Shown here piece by piece: positions 1 to 11,700 of a stretch of 64,000 nt of DNA (position 1 is its first letter; each line of letters starts with the position of its first letter). The stretch is from the NCBI RefSeq assembly GCF_900107965.1, contig NZ_FNVU01000022.1, forward strand, positions 1 through 64,000, read 5' to 3'. The notes under the pieces were generated by a model that was given only the letters and a program-made list of their open reading frames with translations, had not been told where the DNA came from and made no database searches. Source of the stretch: Actinacidiphila yanglinensis (lineage in GTDB: Bacteria > Actinomycetota > Actinomycetes > Streptomycetales > Streptomycetaceae). A program made the translations under genes and the position numbers.

Positions 1-2607
1 ACCGGCTCCGGTAAGAGCGAGTTGTTGCGGACGCTGGTGACGGGGTTGAGCATGACGCATGCCCCGGAGCATCTGGGTTTCGTGCTGGTGGATTTCAAGG
101 GCGGTGCGACGTTCGCGGGGGTGACCGAGTTGCCGCATGTGGCGGGGTTGATCACGAACCTTGCCGATGATCTGGCGATGGTCGACCGGGTGCGGACCGC
201 GTTGCAGGGGGAGCAGCAGCGCCGGCAGCAGATGCTGCGCAGGGCGGGGAACGTGGACTCGGTGCGGGAGTACCAGATCCTGCAGGCGGCCGGCGGGGTC
301 GATGAGGACGGGCGGCGGTTGGAGCCGATGCCGTATCTGATGGTCGTGGTCGATGAGTTCGGTGAACTCCTGGCCCAGCGGCCGGACTTCATCGAGTTGT
401 TCGTGCAGATCGGGCGGGTGGGCCGGTCCCTGGGCATGCACCTGCTGCTGGCCACCCAGCGGCTGGACGAGGGTCGTCTGCGCGGCCTGGAGTCGCACCT
501 GTCCTACCGGATCTGCCTGCGGACGTTCAGTGCGCAGGAGAGCCGTGCGGTGATCGGGACGCCGGATGCCTATCGGTTGCCGGCGATTCCGGGTTCGGCG
601 TATCTGAAGGTGGATGAGTCCGTCTACGAGCGGTTCCGGGTCGCGCACATCTCCGGCGTTTACCAGGGGGAGGCGGAGCGGGAACCGGTGTCGGGTCCTG
701 TCCCGGTTCCGGTGCTGTTCGGTCTGCGGACGGCGGAGGACGCCACGGGGGAGGAGCCGGAGGAGTCCGAGCCGTCTGTCACGCTCTCGCGGCCGCTGCC
801 CGGGCAACGCACTGAGATGCAGGTCGCCGTGGCGCAGATCAGGGCTTACGGAACCCCGGTGCACCAGGTGTGGCTGCCGCCGCTGCCGACCGCGATCGAA
901 CTCGACTCCGTCCTCGGACCGGTGGGCACCGACGACGCACGCGGCCTGCACTCCACGCTCTGGCCCCGAGGCGGCGGGATGAGTTTCCCGATCGGCGTGG
1001 TGGACCTGCCCAGCCGTCAGCAGCAGAGCGCGGTCCTCCTGGAACTCGCCGGGCTGCAGGGCCACCTGATCGTGGTGGGGGCGCCGCAGTCCGGCAAGAG
1101 CACCCTGCTGCGCACCCTGATGATGAGCGCGATGCTCACCCACACCCCCGACGAACTGCGGTTCCTCGCCATCGACTTCGGCGGCGGCAGCCTCGTCGGC
1201 CTGGAGCGGGCCCCGCACGTCTCCGGCGTCACCACCCGGCATGACGAGGCCCGCACCCGGCGCGCCCTGTCGGTGGTCCGGCAGGTGGTGGAGGACCGCG
1301 AACGGCTCTTCCAGCAGCTGCGGATCGACTCCGCGGCCGACTTCCGGCGGCTGCGTGACGAGAAGCAGCTGCCGGACGGCGTGGAGGCCGCCGATGTCGT
1401 CCTGGTCATCGACAACTGGGGCGCTCTGCGCGCGGCCATGGAGGAAGCCGAGGCCGTCGTCCCCGACATCGTGGTGCGGGGTCTGAACGTGGGCGTCCAC
1501 GTGGTGCTCACGGCCAACCGGTGGGCCGAGTTGCGGGCGAACCTTCGGGACACCATTCCCGGCCGGCTGGAGCTGCGGTTGGCGGAGGCGGCCGAGTCGG
1601 AGATCTCCCGCCCGCTGGCCCGGCAGCTACGGGGGTTCCTCCCGGGCCGGGGTCTCGTCTCGCCCGGGCACGTGTTCCAGGCGGCCTTGCCTCGGTTGGA
1701 CGGTGCGGCGACCACCGAGAACCTGACGAAGGCGCAGGCTACGGTGGTCGACGAGCTGGCCGCGCGCTGGAAGGGTGCGGCCGCCCCGGAGTTGCGGGTT
1801 TTGGCGGAGTCGGTCACGCCCGAGGAACTGGACCGGGCCTGCGCGGCCCTGCCCGATGGATCCCAACCTCGATCCGCGAGCGGGGTGCCCATCGGCATCC
1901 GCGAGTTCGATCTGCGTCCGGCGACCCTGGACCTGGAGACGGACGGCCCGCACTTCCTGGTCCACGGCGACCCCGGGTCGGGCAAGACAGCGTTCCTGCG
2001 CTCCTGGATGCGGGCGATGGCCCGGCGCCGGTCGGCGTGGGACGTGCGGTTCATCGTCGTGGACTACCGGCGCGGGCTGCTGGGCGCGGTGCCCGAGGAC
2101 TACCTCGGTGCCATGGCCGGGGACCCGGCCACCGCCGCGGCCTATCTGGAGCAGGTGGTGGAGAAGCTCAAGGAGCGGATGCCGCCGCTGGGCATCACGC
2201 CTCGCCAGCTGAAGGAACGCAGCTGGTGGACCGGCCCCGAGCTCTACCTGGTCGTGGACGACTACGACCTGGTGGCGGGCAGCGGGACGAGCGGGCACGG
2301 GCCACTGGCGGTGATCAGTGACTACCTGACCCAGGCCACCGACATCGGGCTCCACGTGGTGCTCGCCCGCCGGACGAGCAGCATGAACCGCTCCTTCACG
2401 GACCCGGTCGCGGGCCGGATCCGCGAACTCGGCTCCGGTGGGCTGCTGTTGTCCGGTGACCCCCGCGAGGGCGTGGTGCTGGGGGACCAGCGGGCCCGGC
2501 GCCTGCCCCCGGGCCGCGGCGTCCTGGTCTCCCGCCGCGCCGGCGCCCTCCTCGTCCAGACCGTCCACGACACCGGCGACACAGGGGACACCGGCGACAC
2601 CGACTGA
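1..2607 (+). CDS. eccC: ESX/type VII secretion ATPase EccC, 5'-truncated
   Basis: The frame is open from base 1, so the N-terminal membrane part lies outside the window. This is an FtsK/SpoIIIE-class motor of the ESX (type VII) translocon, which binds substrates and powers export. Counting the first codon as 1, three P-loops are visible: TGSGKSE at 1-7, GAPQSGKST at 360-368 and GDPGSGKTA at 656-664, so all three EccC ATPase modules are present. The first keeps a Walker B (LMVVVDE, 113-119), as expected for the catalytically active module. The C-terminus ends in a short Thr-Gly-Asp repeat built from a 9-base unit. The next gene begins 189 bases downstream and encodes a WXG-led giant protein, so the pair looks like motor plus substrate. 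Family assignment is strong; the exact subclass is not known. Confidence 0.93.
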   Translation, partial: TGSGKSELLRTLVTGLSMTHAPEHLGFVLVDFKGGATFAGVTELPHVAGLITNLADDLAMVDRVRTALQGEQQRRQQMLRRAGNVDSVREYQILQAAGGVDEDGRRLEPMPYLMVVVDEFGELLAQRPDFIELFVQIGRVGRSLGMHLLLATQRLDEGRLRGLESHLSYRICLRTFSAQESRAVIGTPDAYRLPAIPGSAYLKVDESVYERFRVAHISGVYQGEAEREPVSGPVPVPVLFGLRTAEDATGEEPEESEPSVTLSRPLPGQRTEMQVAVAQIRAYGTPVHQVWLPPLPTAIELDSVLGPVGTDDARGLHSTLWPRGGGMSFPIGVVDLPSRQQQSAVLLELAGLQGHLIVVGAPQSGKSTLLRTLMMSAMLTHTPDELRFLAIDFGGGSLVGLERAPHVSGVTTRHDEARTRRALSVVRQVVEDRERLFQQLRIDSAADFRRLRDEKQLPDGVEAADVVLVIDNWGALRAAMEEAEAVVPDIVVRGLNVGVHVVLTANRWAELRANLRDTIPGRLELRLAEAAESEISRPLARQLRGFLPGRGLVSPGHVFQAALPRLDGAATTENLTKAQATVVDELAARWKGAAAPELRVLAESVTPEELDRACAALPDGSQPRSASGVPIGIREFDLRPATLDLETDGPHFLVHGDPGSGKTAFLRSWMRAMARRRSAWDVRFIVVDYRRGLLGAVPEDYLGAMAGDPATAAAYLEQVVEKLKERMPPLGITPRQLKERSWWTGPELYLVVDDYDLVAGSGTSGHGPLAVISDYLTQATDIGLHVVLARRTSSMNRSFTDPVAGRIRELGSGGLLLSGDPREGVVLGDQRARRLPPGRGVLVSRRAGALLVQTVHDTGDTGDTGDTD

Positions 2608-2796
2608 GGGTCCGTCGTTCCGGTGCCGGACGGCACACCACGCCCGGCACCGAACGACGCCCCCAGCCGCAATCCCGGCCGTCACCCCGGCCGTACCCAC
2701 GGCGACGGCGACCGTCACCGCTCGCGCACCCCCGTCCGACGGACGACCAGCACGCTGCCTCCTTCCGGGGCCGCCCTCCCGTGAGGAACAGATCCC

Positions 2797-5700
2797 ATGG
2801 CCGACTACGACGTCACGCCCATCCGCGCCCTCGCCCAGCAGTGGATCCAGAACAGCGAGGACCTCTTCGGGCACATGGCGGCGATCGACGGCAGCATGAA
2901 CACGATGGCCGGCGGCTGGCCCGGCAAGGCCGGCCAGGCGGCGCAGGTCGTCTGGGACGGGTCCGGGCAGGGCGGTCCCAGCATCCTGGCGGAGCTGGTG
3001 AACGCCGCGTCCGTGGCCAACGAGATCGGTCAGGCGATCAACAACTACGCCGACGAGCTGCAGAAGACGATCAAGGAGATCAACAAGCAGCACCTGATCG
3101 AGGCCCTCGCCGCGATCTTCGGCCTGATCCTGGGCGGAGTCACGCTCGGACTGGCCGGCATCCTGGGCGAGATCGCCGCAGCCGTGGGGGAGTTGGTGGC
3201 GCGGCTCGCGACGTCGATCGAGTCGATCGCGATGTCGGCCGAGGCGCTGGGCAGCGTGGCCACGTTCGTCACCGACCAGGTCATCAACGTGGCCATCACG
3301 CTGGGCACCGACATCTCCTCCCAGAGCATCGCCTCGCGCATCGTCGGCGGACCCAACACCATCGACTGGTCGGGCGAGGGCATCAACCTCGCTCTCGGCG
3401 TGTGGGCCGGCTTCGGCATGCACGGCGGCGAGCACTTCGACGCGGACGGCGCGAACGTCGAGGTGCCGAAGGTCCCGAGGACGCCCTCGGGCGAGGGCGT
3501 GCCGGACGTCACGCCCCACGTCCCGACCACCTCGACGCCCTCCGCCGACGTCGGCGGTCTGCACCTGCCGCCGGGTGTGGACGGCGGGATTACGGGAGCG
3601 AGGGGCCTCACGTCCGTCCCCATGAACTCGGTCGTCGAGACCGACCACGCACCGCTGCCGGGCGCCGGACCCGGGGGCCCGGTGGTGGGCACGCCGCGAA
3701 CGGACATCGGTGGCCCGCGAGCGGCCGCGCCGGTTCCCGACGGCTCCCACCCGGACGCGGGCGGACCCGGCCGGACGTCCCCCACACAGGTTCCCGGGAC
3801 CTCCGTGACCGACATCGGCGGGGCCAACCCCCCGGTCCGCCAGGTGGCGAGCGGGGCCGACGGGGGCCGGCCCCCGCACACCGTCAGGGGCGACGCCGGC
3901 CCTACGCCGGGCATCGAGACCTCGGTCGGCGGCCGCACGGACGCGATGCGGGGGACCCTGAACGCCGGCAGGGGCGACGCCGGTTCGGCGCCGGGGAACG
4001 CGCATGCCGGCAGGGACGGCGCCGACACCCTCGCCGGGAAGCCGAACGCGTTCCTCGACGCGTCGCCCCGCGGCGCCGGTGGCGGGGAGGCGGCCGTCCA
4101 CGGCGGCGCCGGCGCCGCGCACGAGGCCACGGGCGGATCGGGAACACCGCTGCGCGCCGGTACGACCGAGGGACCCGGAACGCGACCCGCCGGCACCCCG
4201 GCGGGGTCCGAGGGACGGGGCGGCGGCGACGCGGTCGCGCCCGCTCCCGGCCGCCCCGCGGGTTCGGCCGGTCCGGACGGTTCCGCCCCGGGCGGCCGCG
4301 ACGTCCCGCAGGGCGGGCGCGAAGTCGTCGGTGCGGGCGCCGAGCCGAACAGCGGCTCGGGCGTGCCCTCCTCCGGTGAGCTCCACGCGGGAGGCACGCC
4401 CCCCACGGGCCGCCACCGCTCCGCCACCGGTACCGAGACCGACGCGGCTGCGACCGGCCGGGAGGACACGCGCTGGGAGACGTCGGCGGCGCCGGGGACG
4501 CTCGAAGGAGCCGGGCACAGGGACGGCGCCCTCATGTCGCCGGCGTCCGAGGCCCCTCCTGGCAGGCCGCACGACGTCGGCGCCGGCGGACCGGCCGCTG
4601 CGCGCGGCGACGCGGGCGGTCACGCGGACGGTCACGAAGCTGCTCGGGCCACCGAGAGCGCGGGCACCCCCTCCCGCCCGGGCCACGACCAGGCCGTCCA
4701 GCCCGCGCACGACCCGGGCCCGGCCGCGCGGGACGGCGCCCAAGCCGCGCACGACCGCGGCCTGACCGGGCACGACGGCACCCGGCCCGCGCACGACCGC
4801 GGCCCGACGGGGCACGACCCGGTTCCGGCCGCCGCGCACCACGCCCCCGGCAGCGGAGCGGCGGCCACCCCCGGCCACGAGCCGCCCCGCCCCGGCCACG
4901 AGCCGGCCCACCCCGACCCCGACGGTGCCAAGTCCGCGCAGTGGACCGCCTTCAAGGAGCGGCAGGCCGAGCAGAACCGTCCCCTGGTCGAGGCCGAGGA
5001 CCGGCTGGACCTCGACCGCGCGGGCCTGGACGCGGCCTGGCGGGAGGGCCATGCCACCTTCGCCCGCCACGACCTCTTCGACGGCGGGGGCGTGCCGAAG
5101 GACGGCATCGAGGCGGCCAGCGCCCGATGGCAGTGGCGCGCCGACATCACCCGGGCCTTCCGCGACGAGATCGACCGGACGGGGCACGTCTCCTCGGAGG
5201 CGTACGACCACATCCTCGGCAACGCCAAGGCGAGCGCGTACAAGTACCTCGTGCGGGCCGACCGGTTCGGCAGGTTCGAGGTCCGCTTCAAGCAGCAACT
5301 GGAGGAGTACCGGGCGAACCGCTTCGCCCACGCCGACGACCTCCCGGCGTTCGGCACGGCGCCGACGAGGTACGCCTACGACCACGGGCTCGGGGCGTAC
5401 GTGAAGGACGACGGCAAGGTCTACGGCCACCCGCAGGAGGACACGGGCCCCGGGCGCGGCCGGATCGCCGAGGATGCCGGCACCGACGTCACCGTCGACC
5501 ACTTCCGCGACAGGTCGCACGACTTCAACGCCCTCGAACAGTTCTACCTCCACAAGCGCGACGAACTCGCCCGGATCCTGGCGGAGTTCCTCCGCGACCC
5601 GGAGCGCACCGGCGGGCTCCCGGCGTCGACCGGACGGCGGATCGAGGGGATCCTGGACGACGCGCCCCAGGACATCTCGCGGCTGGCGGACCGGGAACAC

Positions 5701-8700
5701 GACATCAGCGTGGCCACGAAGGAGGAGTTCGACGACATCGTCCGGTGGAACGCCAAGGACGGGGAGATGACGGACGACGTCGCCGAGCGGGTGCGGCTGG
5801 ACTTCCGGCGCGACCTGCGCGCCGACCACGACCTGGTGTTCGCCCACGGCGACGGTGACGGCCCCCGCGCGCTGTGGGAGCTGACGTCCGCCCGGGCGAT
5901 CGACGACCTCCCCGGCCGGATCGCCAGGGAGCAGTTCGTCCGGTCCCGGGTCGGCGAGGAGACCCTGCACGCGGAGCACCGACTGGCACAGCTGGGCGAG
6001 GACTTCCAGGCGCACTTCGGCGACGGCGGGCGTCAGCGCGTCACCGGCGCGTACCTGGACGCCGTACGGACCGGCGCCGACCGGCACTTCACCGAGCGGT
6101 GGGGCGCCGACGGGAAGGCCGGGGACGCCGGCGTGCAGTGGGCCGACGCACGCGACCGGCTGCGCTCCTCCCTGCCCGCGCGCATCCGCCACGAGGGCGA
6201 TCTGCAGGCCGTGGTGGGCGCGTCCGCGCACGACTTCCACGAGATCGTGGGCCACCCGGGCAGCAGCGAGTCCGCCCACCTGTACGAGGACACGCTCAGC
6301 AGGCTGGGCGACGACTTCCGTACCGAGCGCGTCGCCAGGTACGACGAACTGTTCGCCACCGAAGGGCACCGGACCGACGCCTGGCTCGCACACGAGTCCC
6401 ACCACGAGGACGGCTTCCAGCAACGGCTCGACCACCTCCAGGACGGCGACTACTTCCCCGACGTCCGGAGCGTCAACTACCCCGCCTTCAGGGACTGGCG
6501 CGCCGACCAACGGGCCACGCCCGGGGAGACGGCCCCCGACCATCCGGACCCGATCCCGTCCCGCACCCCGGACCACCCGGAACCCGCCCCGTCCCGCCCC
6601 GCCGTGCCCGACGACGACGCCCACGGTGCGGCCGCCGCGGACCGCGACGCGAGGACCGGCACCGAGGGGCCCGCACCGCACCCGGGTGAACACGCCGCTG
6701 ACCAGCTGCAGGTGACGGCCGATCCGGTCCCGGCGGAGCGCGGCACGGCGGGCGTCCGTCCCGCGGTCGACCACGGGCCCCGCGAGGCGGCGCGTGCGGA
6801 ACGGGGGGAGACGGCCGGATCGCGGCGCGAGGAGCACGAACCGCCCCAGGAATCCGCCCGGGACGACGTCCGGGACGGCCTGCGCGACGACCTCGGGGAC
6901 GGCGCCCGGATCCTCGACCCGCGCGCCGAGGTGCACCGCCTGCTCAGGGAGGCCACGCAGTTCACCTTCAGCGACGCGCAGGTCGACCACGCGAGGCAGG
7001 AACTGCTGGAGGAGGATCCCTCCCTCGCCGACCTGCCGGTCCGGGTCCAGGCCACGCTGGTCGGTGCGGCGCTGGTACGCCCCGAACGGGAACTCGTCTC
7101 CGCGGTGACCGGCCGGCTGCTGGAGCGCACCGGCCGGTACCCCGACTCCGGCGAGATCCATCGGGCGCACCAGCAGCTCCAGGAGCAGTTCCCGGACGAG
7201 TTCGGGCAGTTCACGCAGGAGCAGCGGGCCGGCATCGTCACCGCGCACCTGCTGGACCAGAGGGCGCTGACCGACGAGGTCAGGGAGCGTCTGGAGGGTC
7301 AGCACGTCACCCTCCCGCAGGTGTCCTCGGCCCACGGGCGGCTCGTCGCCCGGTACGGCTCCGAGTTCGGTCACCTGGACCTGCAGGCCCGGGCCGACAT
7401 CGTCGCCGGGACCCTCCCCGCGCACCTGTCCGGGACGGACGCCGTCGCGGGCGCTGTTCCCGCGGCTTCGGAGGCGCGGGTGGCGGCAGGGCAGCACGAG
7501 TGGAAGGGCTGGGGGAAGCGCACCAAGAAGAGCACCGGGACGCCGGTCCAGCCGGTCCTGCGCGACGAGGAGTCGGGCTTCCCCGGTATCTCCGTCCGGT
7601 GGGACCCCGAGGTGGACCCGACGTTCCTCCTCACCGTGCAGGCGCAGTTGCGCAGGATCGCGGAGCGTCCGGTGGGCAAGGCGCTGCTGGAAGGCATCGG
7701 CAACAGTGGGACGACGTCACGGTTGCCCGCCTGGCAGCAGGCGAAGGTGAAGATCCAGCGGGTCGGCGCGGGCACGGTGATCGGTGACGGCCCCCGCTTC
7801 ATGGCGCACGGCGGGAACGTCACCATGCCGATCAACGGTGAGGCGGCGTCGGACCGGGAGCGGGGCACGCTCAGCCTGGTCAAGTACAACCCGAACGCGT
7901 GGGAGACCGCAGACGGCCTGCGTCCCCCCTTCATCGGGCTGGCGCACGAGCTGATCCACGTGTGGCGGAACCTGAACGGCCGGTCGGCTGTGGGCGCGGC
8001 CGACGACGAGGGGCAGGTCGTGGGGTTCCGGGAGGCCGCGGAGCTCGAGATCACGGAGAACAGGATCCGTGCCGAACACGGTCTCGCGCCTCGCCGGACG
8101 TACACCGGTGTCGTCTCCGGCGCGCGCGACGACAGCGCCCTCGGGCCCGTCGAGCCGGGCCCCTCCGCTCCGGTCCGTGCCGGGCTGGAACATGTCCGCG
8201 GCCGCGAGCACACGTATGTCCCCTTCGCCTGGGGCCGGAAGGGGAAGCTGTCGGCCGAGGCACAGCGTCTGCTCGATGCGACCGCTGCCCGGCTGGTCGA
8301 GGCAGGGGTGCGCAACTGGCGGCAGGGCGTGCCCCTGCCGAAGGTACGGGCCACCGGGTACGGCAACAGCACCCGGTCGCGTGAGGAGGTCCCGCGGGCG
8401 GTCGAGACGGGAGGGCTACGGGCGCGGTACGTCGGGGACGCTTTGCGCGGCCGGGTCGAGGCACTCCTGCGGGACGTGCCGGGCCCGAAGCCGTCGGCCG
8501 GGGACTTCGCCATCGACCGCGTGTCCGGTGGTCGGCGGGAGGACGTGCTCGCGAGGGCCGGGGTGTCCGATCGCGCGCAGGAGGACGCGCTCGCGAAGGT
8601 CGGGCGCAGCGTCACGGTCACGGTGGACCACGACCAGCCGCAGGTCGTCCTCGGCGGACCGGGCGAGCACCCGGTGGAGGTGGCGAAGAACCTGCACTTC

Positions 8701-11700
8701 GTCTGGCTCGGCGGTGAGTTGAGCGAGGCAGCGCGGAGGAACCTCGACCGGTGGCGGGAGGCGGCCGGGCGGGCGGACTGGTCGGTGCACCTGTGGACGG
8801 ACCGGTCGGCCTGGCAGGCGAACGCCGGGCACTTCGACGGCCTGTCCGCCGCCGGTTGGCACGTCCACGACACTCCCGACGCGCTGTTCGCGGCGGAGGA
8901 CTCCACCGCCCGCGAGATGCTCGACCTCGCGCGTGGCCACGGGGCGTTCGCCGTCGCGTCGGATGCGATCCGCTACGGCGCGCTCCGGCGGTTCGGCGGT
9001 GCCTCCGTGGACGTCGACATCGCGCCCGGGAGCGTGCGGCTGCCCGAGGAGCCGTTCGTGATGGACCGTGACGGGCTGCCGTTCTTCGCGCCGTCCGTGC
9101 GGGATCGCGGGCACCTGGAGTTCGTCCTCGACCGGATCGAGGACCAGGCCGCGGAGTGGGGCGTCCCGGTTCCGCCGCGCGACGAGGAGCCCCTGGCCCG
9201 GGCGAGCGACCATCAGTACGGCATCGGCGATCTGGACAACAACCTCATCGTCGCTCCGGCCGGCTCCGCCTTCGTCGACGACCTGCTCGCCCACCTGCGC
9301 GCTCCGCACACTCCCGGCTTTCCCGCGACCGCCGGGGACCTGCGGCAGGACGGCCCGGAGGTGACCGGGCCGCCGCACGTCAAGCGGCGTCTGGAGCAGT
9401 TCCTCGGTCACCGGTGGCCCACCGGGTCGGAGTACGACGGATCCGGTGGCCGGGTGTCCTACGCCACCGCGTTCCGGCGGCACCACCTCACCTTCGATCC
9501 GGCGCAGCGTGCGATGTGGCGCGGACTCGACCTGCTGACCGCCGAGTCCGAGCACCAGGAGCACCTCCCCGCAGCGGCGTCGGCGGACACGCCCGTGCCG
9601 GAGACCGCGCGGACCCCGGAGCCGGGCCAGGAGACGACCGGCGTCCACCAGCCCGCCGCGCAGGTCGAGTTCGGCCCGTCGGCCACGCCGTCCGAGGAGC
9701 GGCTCGTCCAGCGGGAGGGCACCGACGACACCTCCGGCGAGCCGGCCACCCGGTTCGGACTGGCCTCGTTCGGAGAGGAGTACAAGGGCCCGATGACGGC
9801 CGGCATGGTGGCGCGCATGCTGGCCGGGTACCGCGCGGTGAGCACCGACGCGGAGGTCCGTGGTCTGCTCGACGAGGTCGCGCCGCTGGTGGAGGAGATC
9901 TCCTACCTTGGCCCCGGGGCGGTCGGAACCGTGCCGCGGATGTACTGGCCGCGCGGCCAGGAGACGCCCGGGTCCGGCGGGCACACGGCGCACCCGGACA
10001 GCGGAACCAGGATCGTGCTGAGCGCGACGCCGTACGTCGAGGACCAGATCGCCACGCTCGTCCACGAACTCGTCCACGTCAGCGTCCACCGGCGGTACGG
10101 CAACGAGGAGAACGCGGACCCCGCTCTGCTGGATGCTCCGGGGTCCGTGCGGCGGTTCGAGGCGTATGTGCGGTCGCGCGTCGTGCAGTTGGTGCGGTTG
10201 CTGCCCACGTCGGGAATGCCGCAGGGCTGGCGCGAGGCGAGCCGGGACAAGTTGGTGGTCCACGTGGGTACGGGCCCGACGCGGGAGTACGACGGTGTGC
10301 TGGCCCAGCTGCTGATCTGGTCGGACCTCTACGGTGACGTGCGTTCCGACTACCACCGGCTCGTCGGCGACCTCGTCGCCGAGACCCGGGCCTGGCGGGC
10401 GGCCGGCAGCGTCACGCTGCCGCAGGCGGTGGTGGAGGACGACGGCGTCGATTCCCTCCGCGCCGCGGCCGTGTCCCCCGTCGCGCACCCGCCACACGTC
10501 CAGGTCACCTTCGCCGAGGGGGAGCGTACGACGGTGGCCGGCGACGGCCTCGACGTGGTGGACGCGTTCGCCCGGACGGTGGCCAGGACCGCCGAGCACC
10601 ATGCGCGTCGCGGCCTGCCGCTGCCCGAGGTGGTCGTCACCGGGTACGGCAACGGCGCGCGACTGCCACGTATCGGAGGGGAGGCCGACCCCGGGACGGC
10701 CGGTGCGGGTCGTGCGGCGGCGGTGGCCGACGCCTTCCGCACGAGCCTCCTGCGGGCGTCGCGCGACCAGCCGGCCCCGGTCCCCGCCGGGGTGCGGATC
10801 ACCGCGGTGACCGCCGAGCGGGCAGCGCTTCCGCCGGGCACGGCGGACGAGGGCTACCGGCAGAACCTGAAGGCGCGCCGCACGGCGGTGATCGAGATGA
10901 TCGAGCACGCCGCCGGATTCGACCCCTTCGCGTCCGAGGAGCGGTTCGCCCAGCGCGAGCACGAGCAGGAGAACGGGCAGGGCCAGGCACCGGAGCAGGT
11001 GGCGGAGCCGATCCCGCGACGTACCGTGGCCGCGGTCCCCCGCGTCGCGGCAGAACCGGTCGGCAGCGCGCGCCAGGCACCCGGTGAGCCCGTGACCCGC
11101 GCCACGGAATCGCCTCAAGCGGCCCGGAAATCCGTGTCGTTGGACGACCTGTACGGCCCGGCCGTGCAGCCGAAGACGGTCAAGCGCGCCGAGAAGGACG
11201 ACGGTGAGCCGGCCAGGGTCCGGCTGAACCCGTTGTGGTACCCGCTGGACGACTTCGAGCCGGCCCTGCTGGAGCGAGACGGCGTCTGGGTCTACGCGAT
11301 CGACGAGGAGGGCCGCGTCTTCCTGGGCAGCGAGGACGTCTGGTCGATCGCGGGGGAGGAGGAACGGCAGGAACTCCTCGCCGGGCTGCGGACGGTGCGT
11401 CCCGAGCTGACCGAGGGGGAGCTGAGGGAGTCCCTCAACGACCAAGGCGTGCCCACCGTCGGCGCCGGTTTCGACGCCTCGGGTGCCACTGTGGTCGGTT
11501 CGGCCCGGGTGGGTGGTGAGCTCTTCCGTGATCCGCTGACCGGCCGGTGGACGATCGACGCGTCCAGCCGCTACGTGGGAGACGTGGTCCGTCCCGGCGT
11601 GCCCGCGGACACCGTCACCCGCTGGGTACGCAACGCGGCCGACAGGATCAGCTCGGTCCTCGGGATGCCGATCCTGGCCAGGAGCGCGGGGCAGCCCACG

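Noticed and set aside
2570..2607. CACCGGCGA-type repeat at the end of eccC as a regulatory repeat
   Set aside because: It is in frame and simply encodes the Thr-Gly-Asp tail; too short to treat separately.
1627..7497. A very long open frame (1,956 codons) on the minus strand opposite eccC and the effector
   Set aside because: It mirrors codon bias of the plus-strand genes; its translation is a Val/Arg/Gly-rich string without motifs, and it crosses the eccC-effector boundary.
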